From Bradyrhizobium retamae (GTDB lineage Bacteria; Pseudomonadota; Alphaproteobacteria; Rhizobiales; Xanthobacteraceae): a stretch of 64,000 nt of DNA. Under the pieces are notes generated by a model, which saw only the letters and a list, made by a program, of their open reading frames with translations, did not search any database and was not told the origin of the DNA. Positions 18,339-28,027 of this stretch are shown piece by piece. The first letter of the stretch is position 1. Each line of letters opens with the position of its first letter. A program made the position numbers and the translations under genes. Where the stretch lies: the NCBI RefSeq assembly GCF_001440415.1, contig NZ_LLYA01000079.1, forward strand, positions 1 through 64,000, in the 5' to 3' direction.

Positions 18339-19355
18339 TCACCGTATTTTCTTGTCGGAGTTCGACTGCGGCGTGCCCCGCGCGGCCTGATCGAGCGTCC
18401 GTATGATGGCGCGCCGCGCCAGGCCGATCTTGAAGTTGTTGTGTCCGTAGCCTTTGGCGCCGTGCAGCAGCCAATCCGCGGCCTTCGCAAACGCGGTCGC
18501 GTCAGCGCGTTGTCCGAGCAGGGCCGCTTCGGCCGCGGAACTGCGCCACGGTTTGTGCGCAACGCCGCCGAGCGCCAGGCGGGCTTCCTTGATCGTGTCG
18601 CCGTCGAGTTCGAGCGCTGCCGCCACCGATACCAGCGCGAACGCGTACGACAGACGATCGCGAATCTTCAGGTAGGAATAGTTCGCGCTAAACCCTTTTG
18701 GCGGAAGCTCGATGGCCGTGATGATCTCATCGGGTTCCAGATTGGTGTCGCGCTGCGGCGTGTTGCCGGGCAGGCGATGGAAATCGGCAAACGCGATGGT
18801 GCGCGCCCCGGCCGGACCTGTGACATGCACGGTGGCTTCGAGCGCTGCGAGTGCCACACACATGTCGGAAGGATGCGTAGCGATGCAGGCCTCGCTCGTT
18901 CCGAGGATCGCATTGATGCGGTTGACGCCATCGATCGCCGAGCAGCCGCTACCCGGCTCACGTTTGTTGCACGGCGTCGCCGTGTCGTAATAATAGAAGC
19001 AGCGCGTCCGCTGCAGCAGGTTGCCGCCGGTCGAGGCCATGTTGCGCAACTGCTGCGACGCGCCTGATAGTATCGCGCGCGAGAGCAGTGGATAGCGCCC
19101 TTCGATCAGGGGGTGGTAGGCGAGGTCGGTGTTCGGCACCATCGCGCCGATCAGAACGCCGCCGGCGGAGGTTGGTTCGATACTCCTGAGCGGCAGGTGC
19201 GAAATATCGATGAGCCGGCTCGGTCCCTCGACATCATATTTGATCAGGTCGATCAGGTTGGTGCCGCCCGCGATGAATTTTGCGGAAGGATCGGTGGCAA
19301 TCTGCTTGATGGCGTCGGCGACGTCGTTTGCGCGCGCATATTGAAACGGGGTCAT
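18339..19355 (-). CDS. FAD-binding subunit of molybdenum hydroxylase, with YagS-type [4Fe-4S] insert
   Basis: A 338-residue flavin subunit. The FAD-binding N-domain shows [24 protein letters not shown] and the pyrophosphate motif [13 protein letters not shown] (about 110-122). The C-terminal CO-dehydrogenase flavoprotein domain contains [20 protein letters not shown]. Between them, [15 protein letters not shown] and SAIDG provide the extra cysteines that in E. coli PaoB (YagS) bind a [4Fe-4S] cluster not found in ordinary xanthine dehydrogenases. Its ATG overlaps the stop of the iron-sulfur subunit by four bases. Confidence 0.92.
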   Translation of the reverse strand: MTPFQYARANDVADAIKQIATDPSAKFIAGGTNLIDLIKYDVEGPSRLIDISHLPLRSIEPTSAGGVLIGAMVPNTDLAYHPLIEGRYPLLSRAILSGASQQLRNMASTGGNLLQRTRCFYYYDTATPCNKREPGSGCSAIDGVNRINAILGTSEACIATHPSDMCVALAALEATVHVTGPAGARTIAFADFHRLPGNTPQRDTNLEPDEIITAIELPPKGFSANYSYLKIRDRLSYAFALVSVAAALELDGDTIKEARLALGGVAHKPWRSSAAEAALLGQRADATAFAKAADWLLHGAKGYGHNNFKIGLARRAIIRTLDQAARGTPQSNSDKKIR

Positions 19356-19867
19356 GATCGCTCCATCGCCTGCTGGATCGCCGCCACGATGTTCGGATAG
19401 GCGCCGCAGCGGCAGATGTTGCCGCTCATGAGTTCGCGAATCTCGTCGGCCGTTTTGGCTTTGCCCTCGGCGATCAGCCCGGCGGCCGAGCAGATCTGCC
19501 CCGACGTGCAGTAGCCGCACTGAAATGCATCGTGATCGATGAAGGCCTGCTGCAGCGGATGCAACTCGCCGTCTTGTGCAAGGCCCTCGATGGTTACTAT
19601 TTCGGCGCCTTGCTTCATCACCGCCAGCGTCAGGCAGGAATTGATCCGCCGCCCGTCGACCAGAACGGTGCACGCGCCGCATTGTCCGTGGTCGCAGCCC
19701 TTCTTGGTGCCCGTCAGGTCGAGATGGTCGCGTAGCGCGTCGAGTAACGTCGTCCACGGGGCGACCGTGAGTTCCATATGGTTGCCATTGACGGTCAGCC
19801 TGATCGGAATTTTCTCCGGCACCGTAGCAGTCCGCGTTACACGTTTTGCCGTGCCAGATCGCGCCAT
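19352..19867 (-). CDS. [2Fe-2S] subunit of molybdenum hydroxylase (YagT/PaoA-like)
   Basis: A 171-residue small subunit with two [2Fe-2S] domains: plant-type [22 protein letters not shown] (about residues 56-77) and the helical CGYCTSGQI plus [12 protein letters not shown] (about 116-160). It passes electrons from the Mo site to FAD. In E. coli PaoA a Tat signal exports the complex, but with the start at ATG 19867 no twin-arginine hydrophobic leader is visible here, so the enzyme is probably cytoplasmic. First gene of the operon. No XdhC/PaoD-type chaperone gene is adjacent. Confidence 0.92.
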   Translation of the reverse strand: MARSGTAKRVTRTATVPEKIPIRLTVNGNHMELTVAPWTTLLDALRDHLDLTGTKKGCDHGQCGACTVLVDGRRINSCLTLAVMKQGAEIVTIEGLAQDGELHPLQQAFIDHDAFQCGYCTSGQICSAAGLIAEGKAKTADEIRELMSGNICRCGAYPNIVAAIQQAMERS

Positions 19868-20095
19868 GTTGATCTCCGCCTGCCTGGGCTGGTGCGCAAG
19901 GATGGTGCGCCGGGATGATCCAGCCTGAGTTCGCGCTGAGGGGGCCAAGCCCGCCTATCAACGAGTTCGAACAGGGAAGGTTCAGAGCGAAAGCACGATA
20001 TGCGAATCTGCTTGCTGTACAGTTTTTGGACAGGCTTCTGGCGCGATCGCGCGAAACCGCGCGACTGAATGCGGCTTGTCGGCCGGTTAAAGTGA

Positions 20096-21868
20096 TTACA
20101 GCCGGTAGGCCGTGCGAAAGCCGCCCCAGTGGCGGCCCTTGACGCGGATCGGCACGTCGATTTCGCGCATCATCACGGTGTTGCCGTTGCCCATGTCGCG
20201 GGCGTAGCTCTGGATCAGATAGGCGCGCTGATTGCGTCCGGCAGCGAGTCCGGCCGGATCGTTGAAGATACGGCGGTTGCGGCTGTTGGCGGTATTCCAG
20301 GTGACGTCGCCCGGCCGCTGCGGGTGCGAATAGATTTTGTTGTGCACCGGCAAATAGCCGTTGGTGTCGATCATGGCGCAGAACGCCATCCGCTCGTCCT
20401 TGGCAAGGAACGCTTCTTGGAACGGCGGCAGCGCGCGATCGGCCCAGTCCAGGATTTTGGTGCGGTATTGCACCGGGTTGCTGCCTGGTATCTCGACATA
20501 GTTGGTATCGAACATGTCTTCCATCGAGATGGCGCCGCTATCGATGCCATTCTCGAAAATCTTCTTCAGTGCTGCGCCGGCTTCCATCGCGCGGGTGACC
20601 GCTTCGGTGTTGTCGTCCTGAATCGACCACAGCTTGTCTTCGATCTTCTCGGTCAGCGCGGCATTCGTCCGCTCAAACCGGGCCTGCGTTCCGGCCTTCG
20701 AGCGCTCACTGACGCGAATGCGACAAGCGCCGATGTCCTGGAGCGTCGCCTCGAAACTCTGGCCCTGCGCGAGCCCTTCGGCGTCTGGCCCGCTGACCAG
20801 GATGCCGTCGATCGAAATCTCATAGACCGGCGCCGATATCACGCCGCGCGGCGTCTGGATTTCGATCTTGAGGCTGCAAGGTAGCTTTTGCTGTTCGCGG
20901 CGCTCCGGGCGCTCGCCTTGCCGCAGCAGCACCGCGCAACGCGCCTTGAGCTTCTGCGCAAACGTGGTGACGGCCCGTCCGGCCTTGGCGACGCTTTCGC
21001 CATGGGCCTCGGCTTCCTTGGTGGCGCTGTCGATTTCGATGGCGCTGGCGCCGACGGAAGCGATGAAGCTCGAAGCGGAGGCCGCATTGTCGGCCATCTC
21101 GCCGGTGGTCGCGCTCTGCTCGGCGACCGCGCCGTTGACGTTCTCGAACACCGGGCGGATCGCCTCGATCGCCTGCGTGATGCGATGCACGGCATCGACC
21201 GAGCCCGCGGCATCCCGCTGCAGCGCCTCGATCTTCTTGGTGATTTCCTCTGTCGCGTTCTGGGTCTGCACCGCGAGCGCCTTCACTTCGGTGGCGACCA
21301 CGGCAAAACCGCGCCCGGCTTCACCGGCGCGTGCGGCCTCGATGGTGGAATTGAGCGCCAAGAGCGTGGTCTGCCGCGCGATCTGCGCGATCAGGTTGAC
21401 CACGTTGCCGATCGCGGCCGATGATTCCCGCAGGCGGTCGACATTGGCGCCGGCTTCGCGGGCGGCCTCACTGGCTTGGTCGGCGAGCTTGCCGGCGTCG
21501 CGTACCTGGGAGCCGATCCCTTGCGCCGATTGGGTGAACTTGTCGGCGGCGTGCGAAAACGTCGTCGCCGTGCCCTGTGCAGCGCTGGTGCGGCTCGTCA
21601 GGGCGTCGGTGCGCTGGCGAATGGTGGTGAGCGTCGCAGCGGTCGCCTCGGCGCCGCCGGCGACCAAATTGGCCGCGCGCTCGAGCTGGCGGATCATCGC
21701 GCCGAGTTCGAGTTCCAGAAGTTCGAGGATCGCCCTTGCCGACTCGTCCTCGCCGGAGGAGCCGGCTTCCGTCACGGCAGCGGCCGGCTGAGCCGCCGTT
21801 TGAAGCTTGGGCTGGACGGTAGGCAAGGCCGGTTCCGGTACCCGCTTTTTGAACAAACCGAAGGCCAT
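20096..21868 (-). CDS. Soluble methyl-accepting chemotaxis protein with PilZ-like middle and C-terminal sensor region
   Basis: A 590-residue chemoreceptor without membrane segments. The signalling helical hairpin comes first (about residues 100-310), with the conserved tip [20 protein letters not shown]. It is followed by a PilZ-like domain (about 320-425) with RPERR and, later, [13 protein letters not shown], which approximates the RxxxR and D/NxSxxG c-di-GMP motifs (E replaces D/N). The last 160 residues ([40 protein letters not shown], ending [16 protein letters not shown]) look like a Cache-type ligand domain of the kind also found at the C-terminus of other soluble receptors. The order signalling-PilZ-sensor is unusual. 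The start at ATG 21868 is at MAFGLFKKR. Confidence 0.88.
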   Translation of the reverse strand: MAFGLFKKRVPEPALPTVQPKLQTAAQPAAAVTEAGSSGEDESARAILELLELELGAMIRQLERAANLVAGGAEATAATLTTIRQRTDALTSRTSAAQGTATTFSHAADKFTQSAQGIGSQVRDAGKLADQASEAAREAGANVDRLRESSAAIGNVVNLIAQIARQTTLLALNSTIEAARAGEAGRGFAVVATEVKALAVQTQNATEEITKKIEALQRDAAGSVDAVHRITQAIEAIRPVFENVNGAVAEQSATTGEMADNAASASSFIASVGASAIEIDSATKEAEAHGESVAKAGRAVTTFAQKLKARCAVLLRQGERPERREQQKLPCSLKIEIQTPRGVISAPVYEISIDGILVSGPDAEGLAQGQSFEATLQDIGACRIRVSERSKAGTQARFERTNAALTEKIEDKLWSIQDDNTEAVTRAMEAGAALKKIFENGIDSGAISMEDMFDTNYVEIPGSNPVQYRTKILDWADRALPPFQEAFLAKDERMAFCAMIDTNGYLPVHNKIYSHPQRPGDVTWNTANSRNRRIFNDPAGLAAGRNQRAYLIQSYARDMGNGNTVMMREIDVPIRVKGRHWGGFRTAYRL

Positions 21869-22069
21869 GACGTCTCTTAAAAGTTGAGGATCGGTGCGAA
21901 ATCCTCTCATCCGGGCATGAAATCATGGTTAACAACTGCCTGATATTTCGGCGCGCGGCAGTACCGGCATACCCGGATGGGCTGTAAATCTTTGATTTCG
22001 GCCAGTTGCCGGCCTATAAGGCCGCGCTTCACCCCCTACATTCCCCGGGACGAATCCAAGAGACTCCGC

Positions 22070-22816
22070 ATGGCCGGCCATTCCCAATTCAAGAACATCA
22101 TGCACCGCAAGGGCCGGCAGGATGCCCAGAAGTCCAAGCTGTTCAGCAAGCTGGCGCGCGAAATCACGGTCGCCGCCAAACTTGGAACGCCGGATCCGGC
22201 GATGAACCCCCGGCTGCGCGCGGCCGTGATCGCGGCGCGCCAGGAGAACATGCCGAAGGACAATATCGAGCGCGCTATCAAGAAGGCGATCGGCGGTGAG
22301 AGCGAGAGCTATGACGAGATCCGCTACGAGGGCTACGGCCCCGGCGGCGTCGCCATCATCGTCGAGGCGCTGACGGACAACCGCAACCGCGCCGCCTCTG
22401 ACATCCGCTCCTATTTCACCAAGTCCGGCGGCAATCTCGGTGAAACCGGTTCGGTCGCCTTCATGTTCGACCGCACCGGCATCATCGAATACGACGCAAG
22501 CAAGGCCTCCGACGACGCGATGCTGGAAGCCGCGATCGAGGCCGGCGCCGACGACGTCGTATCCAGCGAAAGCGGCCACGAAATCTACGCCTCGCAGGAA
22601 ACCTTTCGCGACGTTGCGAAAGCGCTGGAAGCCAGGTTTGGCGAAGCCCGCAAGGCAGCGCTGACCTGGAAGCCGCAGAACACGGTCGCGGTCGACGATG
22701 AGACCGGCGAGAAGCTGTTGAAGCTGATGGATCTCTTGAACGAGCACGACGACGTGCAGAACGTCTACGCCAATTTCGAGGTCTCCGACGCGCTGGTCGC
22801 CAAGATGGGCGGGTAG
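22070..22816 (+). CDS. yebC: YebC/PmpR family protein
   Basis: A 248-residue conserved cytoplasmic protein. It begins [20 protein letters not shown], with [13 protein letters not shown] (about 60-72), [20 protein letters not shown] and [13 protein letters not shown]. Family members act in transcription control (PmpR) and, in recent work on YebC paralogues, in relieving ribosome stalling at proline stretches; which applies here is unknown. It is commonly upstream of ruvC, as here, with a 205-base gap that holds repeat family A copy 2. Confidence 0.94.
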   Translation: MAGHSQFKNIMHRKGRQDAQKSKLFSKLAREITVAAKLGTPDPAMNPRLRAAVIAARQENMPKDNIERAIKKAIGGESESYDEIRYEGYGPGGVAIIVEALTDNRNRAASDIRSYFTKSGGNLGETGSVAFMFDRTGIIEYDASKASDDAMLEAAIEAGADDVVSSESGHEIYASQETFRDVAKALEARFGEARKAALTWKPQNTVAVDDETGEKLLKLMDLLNEHDDVQNVYANFEVSDALVAKMGG

Positions 22817-22838
22817 TTGGTCGTCACACTCCACTGTC

Positions 22839-22934
22839 GTCGCCCGGCTTGACCGGGCGATCCAGTATTCCAGAGGCCGTTGTGATTGTACCGAGAAGCC
22901 GCGGCGTGCTGGATCCCCGCCTTCGCGGGGATGA
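22839..22934. repeat. Intergenic repeat family A, copy 2
   Basis: Starts with the perfect hairpin CGCCCGG-cttga-CCGGGCG (22841-22859), then ATCCAGTATTCCAGAGGC, a variable centre, CCGAGAAGCCGCGGCG, TGCTGGATCC and a terminal hairpin CCCCGCcttcGCGGGG. It is the reverse complement of copy 1 at 14565-14647. It lies in the yebC-ruvC interval and could act as a terminator of yebC. Confidence 0.88.
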
Positions 22935-23021
22935 CAAGAGGAGCAAGGGGCGACGACCGGGGCAGGGGATTTCCGTTCTCTTTATGTTTCGTTCACCCGG
23001 CTCTGGCGTTATCACTACGCC

Positions 23022-23549
23022 ATGACATCCCCACCGATTCGCCAACCCGTCCGGATTATCGGCATCGACCCCGGCCTGCGCCGCACCGGCTGGGGCGTGA
23101 TCGAGACCGAGGGAAACCGGCTCGTCTTCATCGGCTGCGGCTCGGTGGAGCCGCCGGATGGTCTGCCCCTGGCCAGCCGTCTCTTGGCGATCCATGAAGG
23201 GCTTGCCGCCGTGCTCGGCGATTTCACGCCGGCGGAAGCTGCGGTGGAGCAGACCTTTGTCAACAAGGACGGCGTCGCCACGCTGAAGCTCGGCCAGGCC
23301 CGCGGCGTCGCCATGTTGGCGCCCGCGATGTTCGGCATTGCCGTTGCGGAGTATGCGCCCAATCAAGTGAAGAAGACCGTGGTCGGCGCGGGCCATGCCG
23401 ACAAGAACCAGATCGCGGTGATGCTGAAGATATTGCTCCCGAAGGCCGAGCCCAAATCCGCCGACGCCGCCGATGCGCTGGCGATCGCCATCACCCACGC
23501 CCATCATCGCCAGGGCGCGGCGCTGCGGCTGAAAGTGGCGAGCCTATGA
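23022..23549 (+). CDS. ruvC: Crossover junction endodeoxyribonuclease RuvC
   Basis: A 175-residue Holliday-junction resolvase. The acidic metal-binding residues sit in [27 protein letters not shown] and [17 protein letters not shown]. It cuts four-way junctions migrated by RuvAB. Its stop overlaps the ruvA start by four bases (ATGA). Confidence 0.97.
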   Translation: MTSPPIRQPVRIIGIDPGLRRTGWGVIETEGNRLVFIGCGSVEPPDGLPLASRLLAIHEGLAAVLGDFTPAEAAVEQTFVNKDGVATLKLGQARGVAMLAPAMFGIAVAEYAPNQVKKTVVGAGHADKNQIAVMLKILLPKAEPKSADAADALAIAITHAHHRQGAALRLKVASL

Positions 23550-24163
23550 TCGGCAAACTCAAAGGCCTGATCGATTCCTACGGCGAGGATTACGTGATCC
23601 TCGACGTCGGCGGCGTCGGCTATCAGGTGCATTGCTCGTCGCGGACGCTGCAGGCGCTGCCGTCGCCCGGCGACGCTGCGGTTCTCTCGATCGAGACCTA
23701 TGTCCGCGAGGATCAAATCAAGCTGTTCGGCTTCCGCACCGACACGGAGCGCGAGTGGTTTCGCCTGCTTCAGACCGTGCAGGGTGTCGGCGCCAAGGTC
23801 GCGCTGGCGGTGCTCTCCACGCTGCCGCCTGCTGAACTCGCCAACGCCATCGCGCTGCGCGACAAGGCCGCAGTATCGCGCACGCCCGGCGTCGGGCCAA
23901 AGGTTGCCGAGCGCATCGTTTCTGAATTGAAGGACAAGGCGCCGGCGTTTGCCAATGTCGATCCGGCCGTGGTGCATCTCGCCGGCGCGATCGACAGCGA
24001 CCGCGCGCCGCGCCCGGTCACCGACGCGATCTCGGCTTTGGTCAATCTCGGCTACGGCCAGCCGCAGGCGGCCGCTGCGATTGCCGCCGCCTCGCGCAGC
24101 GCGGGCGAGAATGCCGAGACCGCGCAACTGATCCGGCTGGGCCTGAAGGAACTGGCGAAATAG
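23546..24163 (+). CDS. ruvA: Holliday junction branch migration protein RuvA
   Basis: A 205-residue junction-binding subunit. The N-terminal OB fold starts [20 protein letters not shown], the two helix-hairpin-helix motifs are [14 protein letters not shown] and [16 protein letters not shown], and the C-terminal RuvB-contacting domain ([20 protein letters not shown]) ends the protein. It is coupled to ruvC by overlap and separated from ruvB by a deaminase-like gene. Confidence 0.97.
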   Translation: MIGKLKGLIDSYGEDYVILDVGGVGYQVHCSSRTLQALPSPGDAAVLSIETYVREDQIKLFGFRTDTEREWFRLLQTVQGVGAKVALAVLSTLPPAELANAIALRDKAAVSRTPGVGPKVAERIVSELKDKAPAFANVDPAVVHLAGAIDSDRAPRPVTDAISALVNLGYGQPQAAAAIAAASRSAGENAETAQLIRLGLKELAK

Positions 24164-24204
24164 ACTATGTTCGCCAGTGACAGATGAAGGAACGCGTTTC
24201 CGCC

Positions 24205-24624
24205 ATGTTGAGTGAAAAAGACCAGGAACTAATTGACGCCGCGATTGACGCGATCAGGCCGCGTTATCGCAACAAGTGGCAGGAGGTCGGCGCTGCGATG
24301 CGCACCCGCGACGGCCGCATCGTCACCGGCGTGAATATCGATGCCTATATCGGCCGGATCGCCGTCTGCGCGGAGGCGATCGCCATTGGGCGCGCCATCA
24401 CCGAAACCGGCGATCGCGGCATCGAGACCATCGTCGCCGTGCGCCATCCCAAGCCGGACGAGCCCGGCGATATCGCCGTGGTCTCGCCCTGCGGCATCTG
24501 TCGCGAGCTGATCCACGATTACGATGCAAAGGCGCGGGTCATCGTCCCTGACAATGGCCGCGAGCCGAAGGTCGTCACCATCGGCGAGCTTTTGCCCAAC
24601 AAGTACCGGAGGGGCAACGGGTGA
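24205..24624 (+). CDS. Cytidine deaminase-like protein inserted between ruvA and ruvB
   Basis: A 139-residue single-domain zinc deaminase. The metal and catalytic motifs are CAEAIAIG (Cys/His ligand position plus catalytic Glu) at about residue 57 and [10 protein letters not shown] at about 94, the pattern of the tetrameric cytidine deaminase / blasticidin-S deaminase group. The substrate is not settled. The start is taken at ATG 24205 ([15 protein letters not shown]); ATG 24184 would add seven residues. It sits 41 bases after ruvA and overlaps the GTG start of ruvB by four bases, so it is translationally coupled to a recombination gene with which it has no obvious link. Confidence 0.85.
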   Translation: MLSEKDQELIDAAIDAIRPRYRNKWQEVGAAMRTRDGRIVTGVNIDAYIGRIAVCAEAIAIGRAITETGDRGIETIVAVRHPKPDEPGDIAVVSPCGICRELIHDYDAKARVIVPDNGREPKVVTIGELLPNKYRRGNG

Positions 24625-25670
24625 ACACCCCCTCCCGCATCGTCACCCCCGAGCGCCGGTCCGACGATGTCGGCGACACCGCGTTGCGCCCGCAACTGCT
24701 GTCCGAATTCGTCGGCCAGGCGCAGGCGCGCAAGAATCTCTCGATCTTCATCGAGGCGGCGCGCAAGCGCGGCGAGGCGCTGGACCATGTGCTGTTCGTC
24801 GGGCCCCCCGGCCTCGGCAAGACCACGCTGGCGCAGATCGTGGCGCGCGAGCTCGGCGTCGGCTTTCGCGCCACCTCCGGTCCCGTCATCGCCAAGGCCG
24901 GCGATCTTGCAGCACTGCTCACCAACCTCGAAGAGCGCGACGTTCTGTTCATCGACGAGATCCATCGCCTCAGCCCAGCGGTCGAGGAAGTGCTGTATCC
25001 CGCGATGGAGGATTTTCAGCTCGACCTCATCATCGGCGAAGGGCCGGCGGCGCGTTCGGTCAAGATCGATCTCGCAAAGTTCACCCTTGTCGGCGCCACG
25101 ACGCGCGCCGGGCTGTTGACCAATCCGCTGCGCGACCGTTTCGGCATTCCGATCCGGCTGAACTTCTACACCGAGGAAGAGCTGGAGAAGATCGTCAGCC
25201 GCGGCTCCCGCGTGCTCAATATCGGCATGACGGCCGACGGTGCCAACGAGATCGCGCGCCGCGCCCGCGGCACGCCCCGCATCGCCGGCCGCCTGTTGCG
25301 TCGCGTGCGTGATTTTGCATCCGCAGCCGACGCCAGCTCGGTCGACCGCGCCATCGCCGACCACGCGCTGAGCGCGCTGGAAGTCGATGCCGCTGGCCTC
25401 GATGCCATGGACCGCCGTTATCTCACGACGATTGCGATGAACTATGGCGGCGGCCCGGTCGGCGTCGAGACCATGGCGGCCGCGTTGTCCGAACCACGCG
25501 ATGCGATCGAGGACATCATCGAGCCGTTCCTGATCCAGTGCGGCTACCTCCAGCGCACCCCGCGTGGCAGGCTGCTCACCTCGCACGCCTTCCGCCATCT
25601 GGGGCTTGCTGAGCCCACACGCGATCCCGCCCAGTTCGGCCTGTTCGGCAATGGCGATAGCGACGACTGA
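24621..25670 (+). CDS. ruvB: Holliday junction branch migration ATPase RuvB
   Basis: A 349-residue AAA+ motor. Walker A is [13 protein letters not shown] (about residue 57), Walker [11 protein letters not shown], the sensor/arginine-finger region [20 protein letters not shown], and the C-terminal winged helix has [18 protein letters not shown]. It starts with GTG at 24621, overlapping the previous stop (GTGA). Confidence 0.97.
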   Translation: MNTPSRIVTPERRSDDVGDTALRPQLLSEFVGQAQARKNLSIFIEAARKRGEALDHVLFVGPPGLGKTTLAQIVARELGVGFRATSGPVIAKAGDLAALLTNLEERDVLFIDEIHRLSPAVEEVLYPAMEDFQLDLIIGEGPAARSVKIDLAKFTLVGATTRAGLLTNPLRDRFGIPIRLNFYTEEELEKIVSRGSRVLNIGMTADGANEIARRARGTPRIAGRLLRRVRDFASAADASSVDRAIADHALSALEVDAAGLDAMDRRYLTTIAMNYGGGPVGVETMAAALSEPRDAIEDIIEPFLIQCGYLQRTPRGRLLTSHAFRHLGLAEPTRDPAQFGLFGNGDSDD

Positions 25671-25871
25671 GCGTTCGAACCCGATCCTTCCAGCGGTGCA
25701 CTAAGGGCAAAATAGCCGGCGCGCCGGATGAGCTGAAGACGCGCCTGGACGCTCTTGTGGGACAGAATCGCTGGTGAGAAGCTGCTGGAGGTCTGCTAAC
25801 GTTCTGCACAAACGTACCCCAATTCGGGCCCAATCCGCCACCATGTTGGCGCTGCATCACGATTGGATCAC

Positions 25872-26783
25872 ATGTTAACACGCCGTCATTTCTTGAAGTC
25901 CATGGGTGGATTGGGCGCGCTGGGCGTCTCGACCACCGCTTACGGGTTCAGCGCGCCGGTCGTCCGGCTTCGCGTCGTGCGGTACGATATCTCGCCGCCG
26001 CAATGGCCGGCAGGTCTCAAGCTCAGGATCGCCGCCATCGCCGACCTCCACGCCTGCGATCCCTGGATGTCGCTCGATCATATCGGTGAGATCGTCGAAC
26101 GCACCAATGCGCTGAAGCCTGACATCGTCGTCATGCTCGGCGACTACGTGGCCGGACATCGCAAGGTGACGCGCTTCATTCCCGACGCCGAATGGGCGGG
26201 AGCGTTGGCCGGATTGAAGGCGCCGCTCGGCGTGCATGCGGTGCTCGGCAATCACGACTGGTGGGAAGACAAGGAAGTGCAGCGCAACGGGCAGGGGCTG
26301 CCGAGCGCGGGCCGTGCGCTGGAAGCGGTCGGTATCCCGGTGTACGAAAACGACGCCAGGAAGCTCAGCAAGAATGGTCACTCGTTCTGGCTCGCCGGTC
26401 TCGGTGACCAGCTCGCCTATGTGCCGGCGCGCCGCTTCAGATCGCTCAAGCGGATCGGCGTCGACGATCTCGGCGGGACACTGACGAAGATCACCGACGA
26501 CGCGCCTGTGGTTCTGATGGCGCACGAGCCCGACATCGCGCGTCGCGTGCCCTCGCGCGTTGCGCTGCAGCTCTCCGGACACACCCATGGCGGCCAGGTG
26601 CGGATGCTGGGTTGGTCGCCGATCTCACCCTCCGGCCAGCAGCTGGCCTACGGCCACATCAAGATGAACTGCGATGTCGTCGTCTCCGGCGGCCTCGGCT
26701 GCAGCATCATGCCGTTCCGGCTCGGCGTTCCTCCGGAGATCGTGCTGGTGACGGTGGGGGCGGGGCGGCCGGCCGTGGCGTAG
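25872..26783 (+). CDS. Tat-exported calcineurin-like metallophosphoesterase (YkuE/YaeI-like)
   Basis: A 303-residue exported phosphoesterase. The N-terminus MLTRRHFLKSMGGLGALG is a twin-arginine signal. Metal-site motifs follow: IAAIADLHACDP (about 57), VVMLGDYVAG (about 89), AVLGNHDWWEDKE (about 124) and LSGHTHGGQVRM (about 236). Related proteins cleave UDP-2,3-diacylglucosamine (lipid A pathway) or act on other membrane-related phosphodiesters; this one's substrate is inferred only at family level. The start at ATG 25872 is favoured over an in-frame TTG nine bases upstream. The 200-base gap after ruvB shows no terminator. Confidence 0.88.
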   Translation: MLTRRHFLKSMGGLGALGVSTTAYGFSAPVVRLRVVRYDISPPQWPAGLKLRIAAIADLHACDPWMSLDHIGEIVERTNALKPDIVVMLGDYVAGHRKVTRFIPDAEWAGALAGLKAPLGVHAVLGNHDWWEDKEVQRNGQGLPSAGRALEAVGIPVYENDARKLSKNGHSFWLAGLGDQLAYVPARRFRSLKRIGVDDLGGTLTKITDDAPVVLMAHEPDIARRVPSRVALQLSGHTHGGQVRMLGWSPISPSGQQLAYGHIKMNCDVVVSGGLGCSIMPFRLGVPPEIVLVTVGAGRPAVA

Positions 26784-26834
26784 CCAACCCGCATCTCGTC
26801 GAGCTATTATTCCTCGACGATCAGGCTGGTCGAA

Positions 26835-27009
26835 ATGAGAATCGAGATTTCAATCGACGATCATCTATTTGCAAGCGCGCAGCGATTCGCCGGGGTCGCC
26901 GATAAATCTGCTGTCGTGCGAATAGCATTAAAGGCGTTTGTTGAGCGCGAAGTCAGAGATGGGCGGCTCTGCTCCGGACGCAGAAGCGCCGCCACGCCGC
27001 CGTTGCTAG
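26835..27009 (+). pseudogene. Frameshifted VapB-type antitoxin gene
   Basis: The first about 45 residues are a VapB (DUF2191-type) antitoxin: MRIEISIDDHLFASAQRFAG, DKSAVVRIALKAFVEREV. After about 26955 the frame runs into unrelated sequence, but the +1 frame reads GGSAPDAEAPPRRR and stops at 27009, which is the usual VapB C-terminal tail. A small indel near 26950-26960 therefore separates head and tail. No VapC toxin gene is next to it; ybgC follows. It looks like a decayed toxin-antitoxin remnant or a solitary broken antitoxin. Confidence 0.62.
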
Positions 27010-27036
27010 TCGCGCTCAGAGGATAGATAGCTCGAA

Positions 27037-27489
27037 ATGACTCCTTCCCTCGACGGCGAGATCCGCGACGGTCGCCATCACATGCAGGTCCGTGTCTATT
27101 ACGAGGACACCGATTTCTCGGGCATCGTCTACCACGCCAATTATCTGCGTTTCATGGAGCGCGGCCGCACCAACCATCTGCGGCTGATGGGCGCCTCGCA
27201 GCATGCGCTGTTCGAGCAGGCGCAGGAGGAGACGCCCGGCTTTGCCTTCGTGGTGCGCTCGATGCAGCTCGACTTCCTGCGGCCGGCGCGGATGGATGAC
27301 GTGCTCGACGTGGTGACGTGGCCGGTTGCGGTGAAGGGCGCTTCCATCACGCTGGCACAGGAGGTGCGGCGAGGCGAGGATGTCCTCATCAAGGCGGCAG
27401 TGCGCGTTGCCTTCATCAGCGAGGGACGGGCGAAGCCGATCCCGAAATCGCTGCGGCTGTTGATGAAGGCCGATCTGGCGCCGGAGTAA
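27037..27489 (+). CDS. ybgC: Tol-Pal-associated acyl-CoA thioesterase YbgC
   Basis: A 150-residue hotdog-fold thioesterase. It contains the YbgC signature VRVYYEDTDFSGIVYHANYL with the catalytic Asp, then FMERGRTNHLRLMG and LDFLRPARMDDVLDV. In most proteobacteria ybgC heads the tolQRAB-pal operon; in rhizobia it follows ruvB. Here it follows ruvB after an inserted phosphoesterase and a dead vapB, and the genes after it are not tol genes, so the usual operon is broken up. Confidence 0.93.
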   Translation: MTPSLDGEIRDGRHHMQVRVYYEDTDFSGIVYHANYLRFMERGRTNHLRLMGASQHALFEQAQEETPGFAFVVRSMQLDFLRPARMDDVLDVVTWPVAVKGASITLAQEVRRGEDVLIKAAVRVAFISEGRAKPIPKSLRLLMKADLAPE

Positions 27490-27498
27490 ATCTTCGGA

Positions 27499-27525
27499 TT
27501 GACTCTATGTACCGTTCGGTACAAT
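27499..27525 (+). promoter_or_regulatory. Promoter with TetR-type operator for the DUF1348 gene and its TetR regulator
   Basis: TTGACT (27499-27504) and TACAAT (27520-27525) form a promoter with a 15-base spacer. The 16-base palindrome TGTACCGTTCGGTACA (27508-27523) covers the spacer and -10 box. A repressor bound there would block RNA polymerase. The TetR gene 28028-28594 is the second gene downstream, so autoregulation is the likely logic. Confidence 0.68.
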
Positions 27526-27555
27526 GTCTCGGGGTTAGCAATCCGGAGAAACCTC

Positions 27556-28023
27556 ATGTCGCGTCCGCCGCTGCCGCCCTTCACCCGCGAAACCGCAGCC
27601 CAGAAGGCGCGCATGGCCGAAGACGCCTGGAATTCGCGCGATCCGGTCCGGGTATCGCTGGCCTATACCGAGGATAGCCGTTGGCGTAACCGCGCCGAAT
27701 TCTTCCAGGGCCGCGAGGCGATCGTCGAATTCCTCACCCGCAAATGGGCGAAGGAGCACGAGTACCGCCTGATCAAGGATCTCTGGGCGTTCGATCAGAA
27801 CCGCATCGCGGTGCGCTTCCAGTATGAGTGGCACGACGATACCGGGCAGTGGCATCGCTCCTACGGCAACGAGCAGTGGGAATTCGACGAACACGGCCTG
27901 ATGCGGCGGCGCGAGGCCAGCATCAACGATATCGCCATCAAGGAAAGCGAGCGGCGCTTCCATTGGCCGGCCCCGGGTCCGCGCCCGACGGACGTCGCGG
28001 GGCTAAGCGAGAATCCGCTGTGA
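27556..28023 (+). CDS. NTF2-like protein, DUF1348 family
   Basis: A 155-residue single-domain protein of the nuclear-transport-factor-2 fold group, DUF1348. Typical pieces are [60 protein letters not shown] and [20 protein letters not shown], ending [14 protein letters not shown]. The biochemical role is unknown; the NTF2 fold often serves small-molecule isomerases or hydrolases. Four bases separate it from the next TetR gene, so they form an operon behind the palindromic promoter. Confidence 0.86.
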   Translation: MSRPPLPPFTRETAAQKARMAEDAWNSRDPVRVSLAYTEDSRWRNRAEFFQGREAIVEFLTRKWAKEHEYRLIKDLWAFDQNRIAVRFQYEWHDDTGQWHRSYGNEQWEFDEHGLMRRREASINDIAIKESERRFHWPAPGPRPTDVAGLSENPL

Positions 28024-28027
28024 TGAG

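Noticed and set aside
22847-22935. Repeat units considered as a CRISPR array
   Set aside because: Copies are single, far apart and palindromic, with no regular spacers and no cas genes in the window.
24519-25598. 359-codon minus-strand open frame opposite ruvB
   Set aside because: Antisense of a conserved AAA+ gene; no recognisable domain.
25670-25690. GTTCGAACCC, resembling a tRNA T-loop, just after ruvB
   Set aside because: No acceptor, D or anticodon stems can be formed around it.
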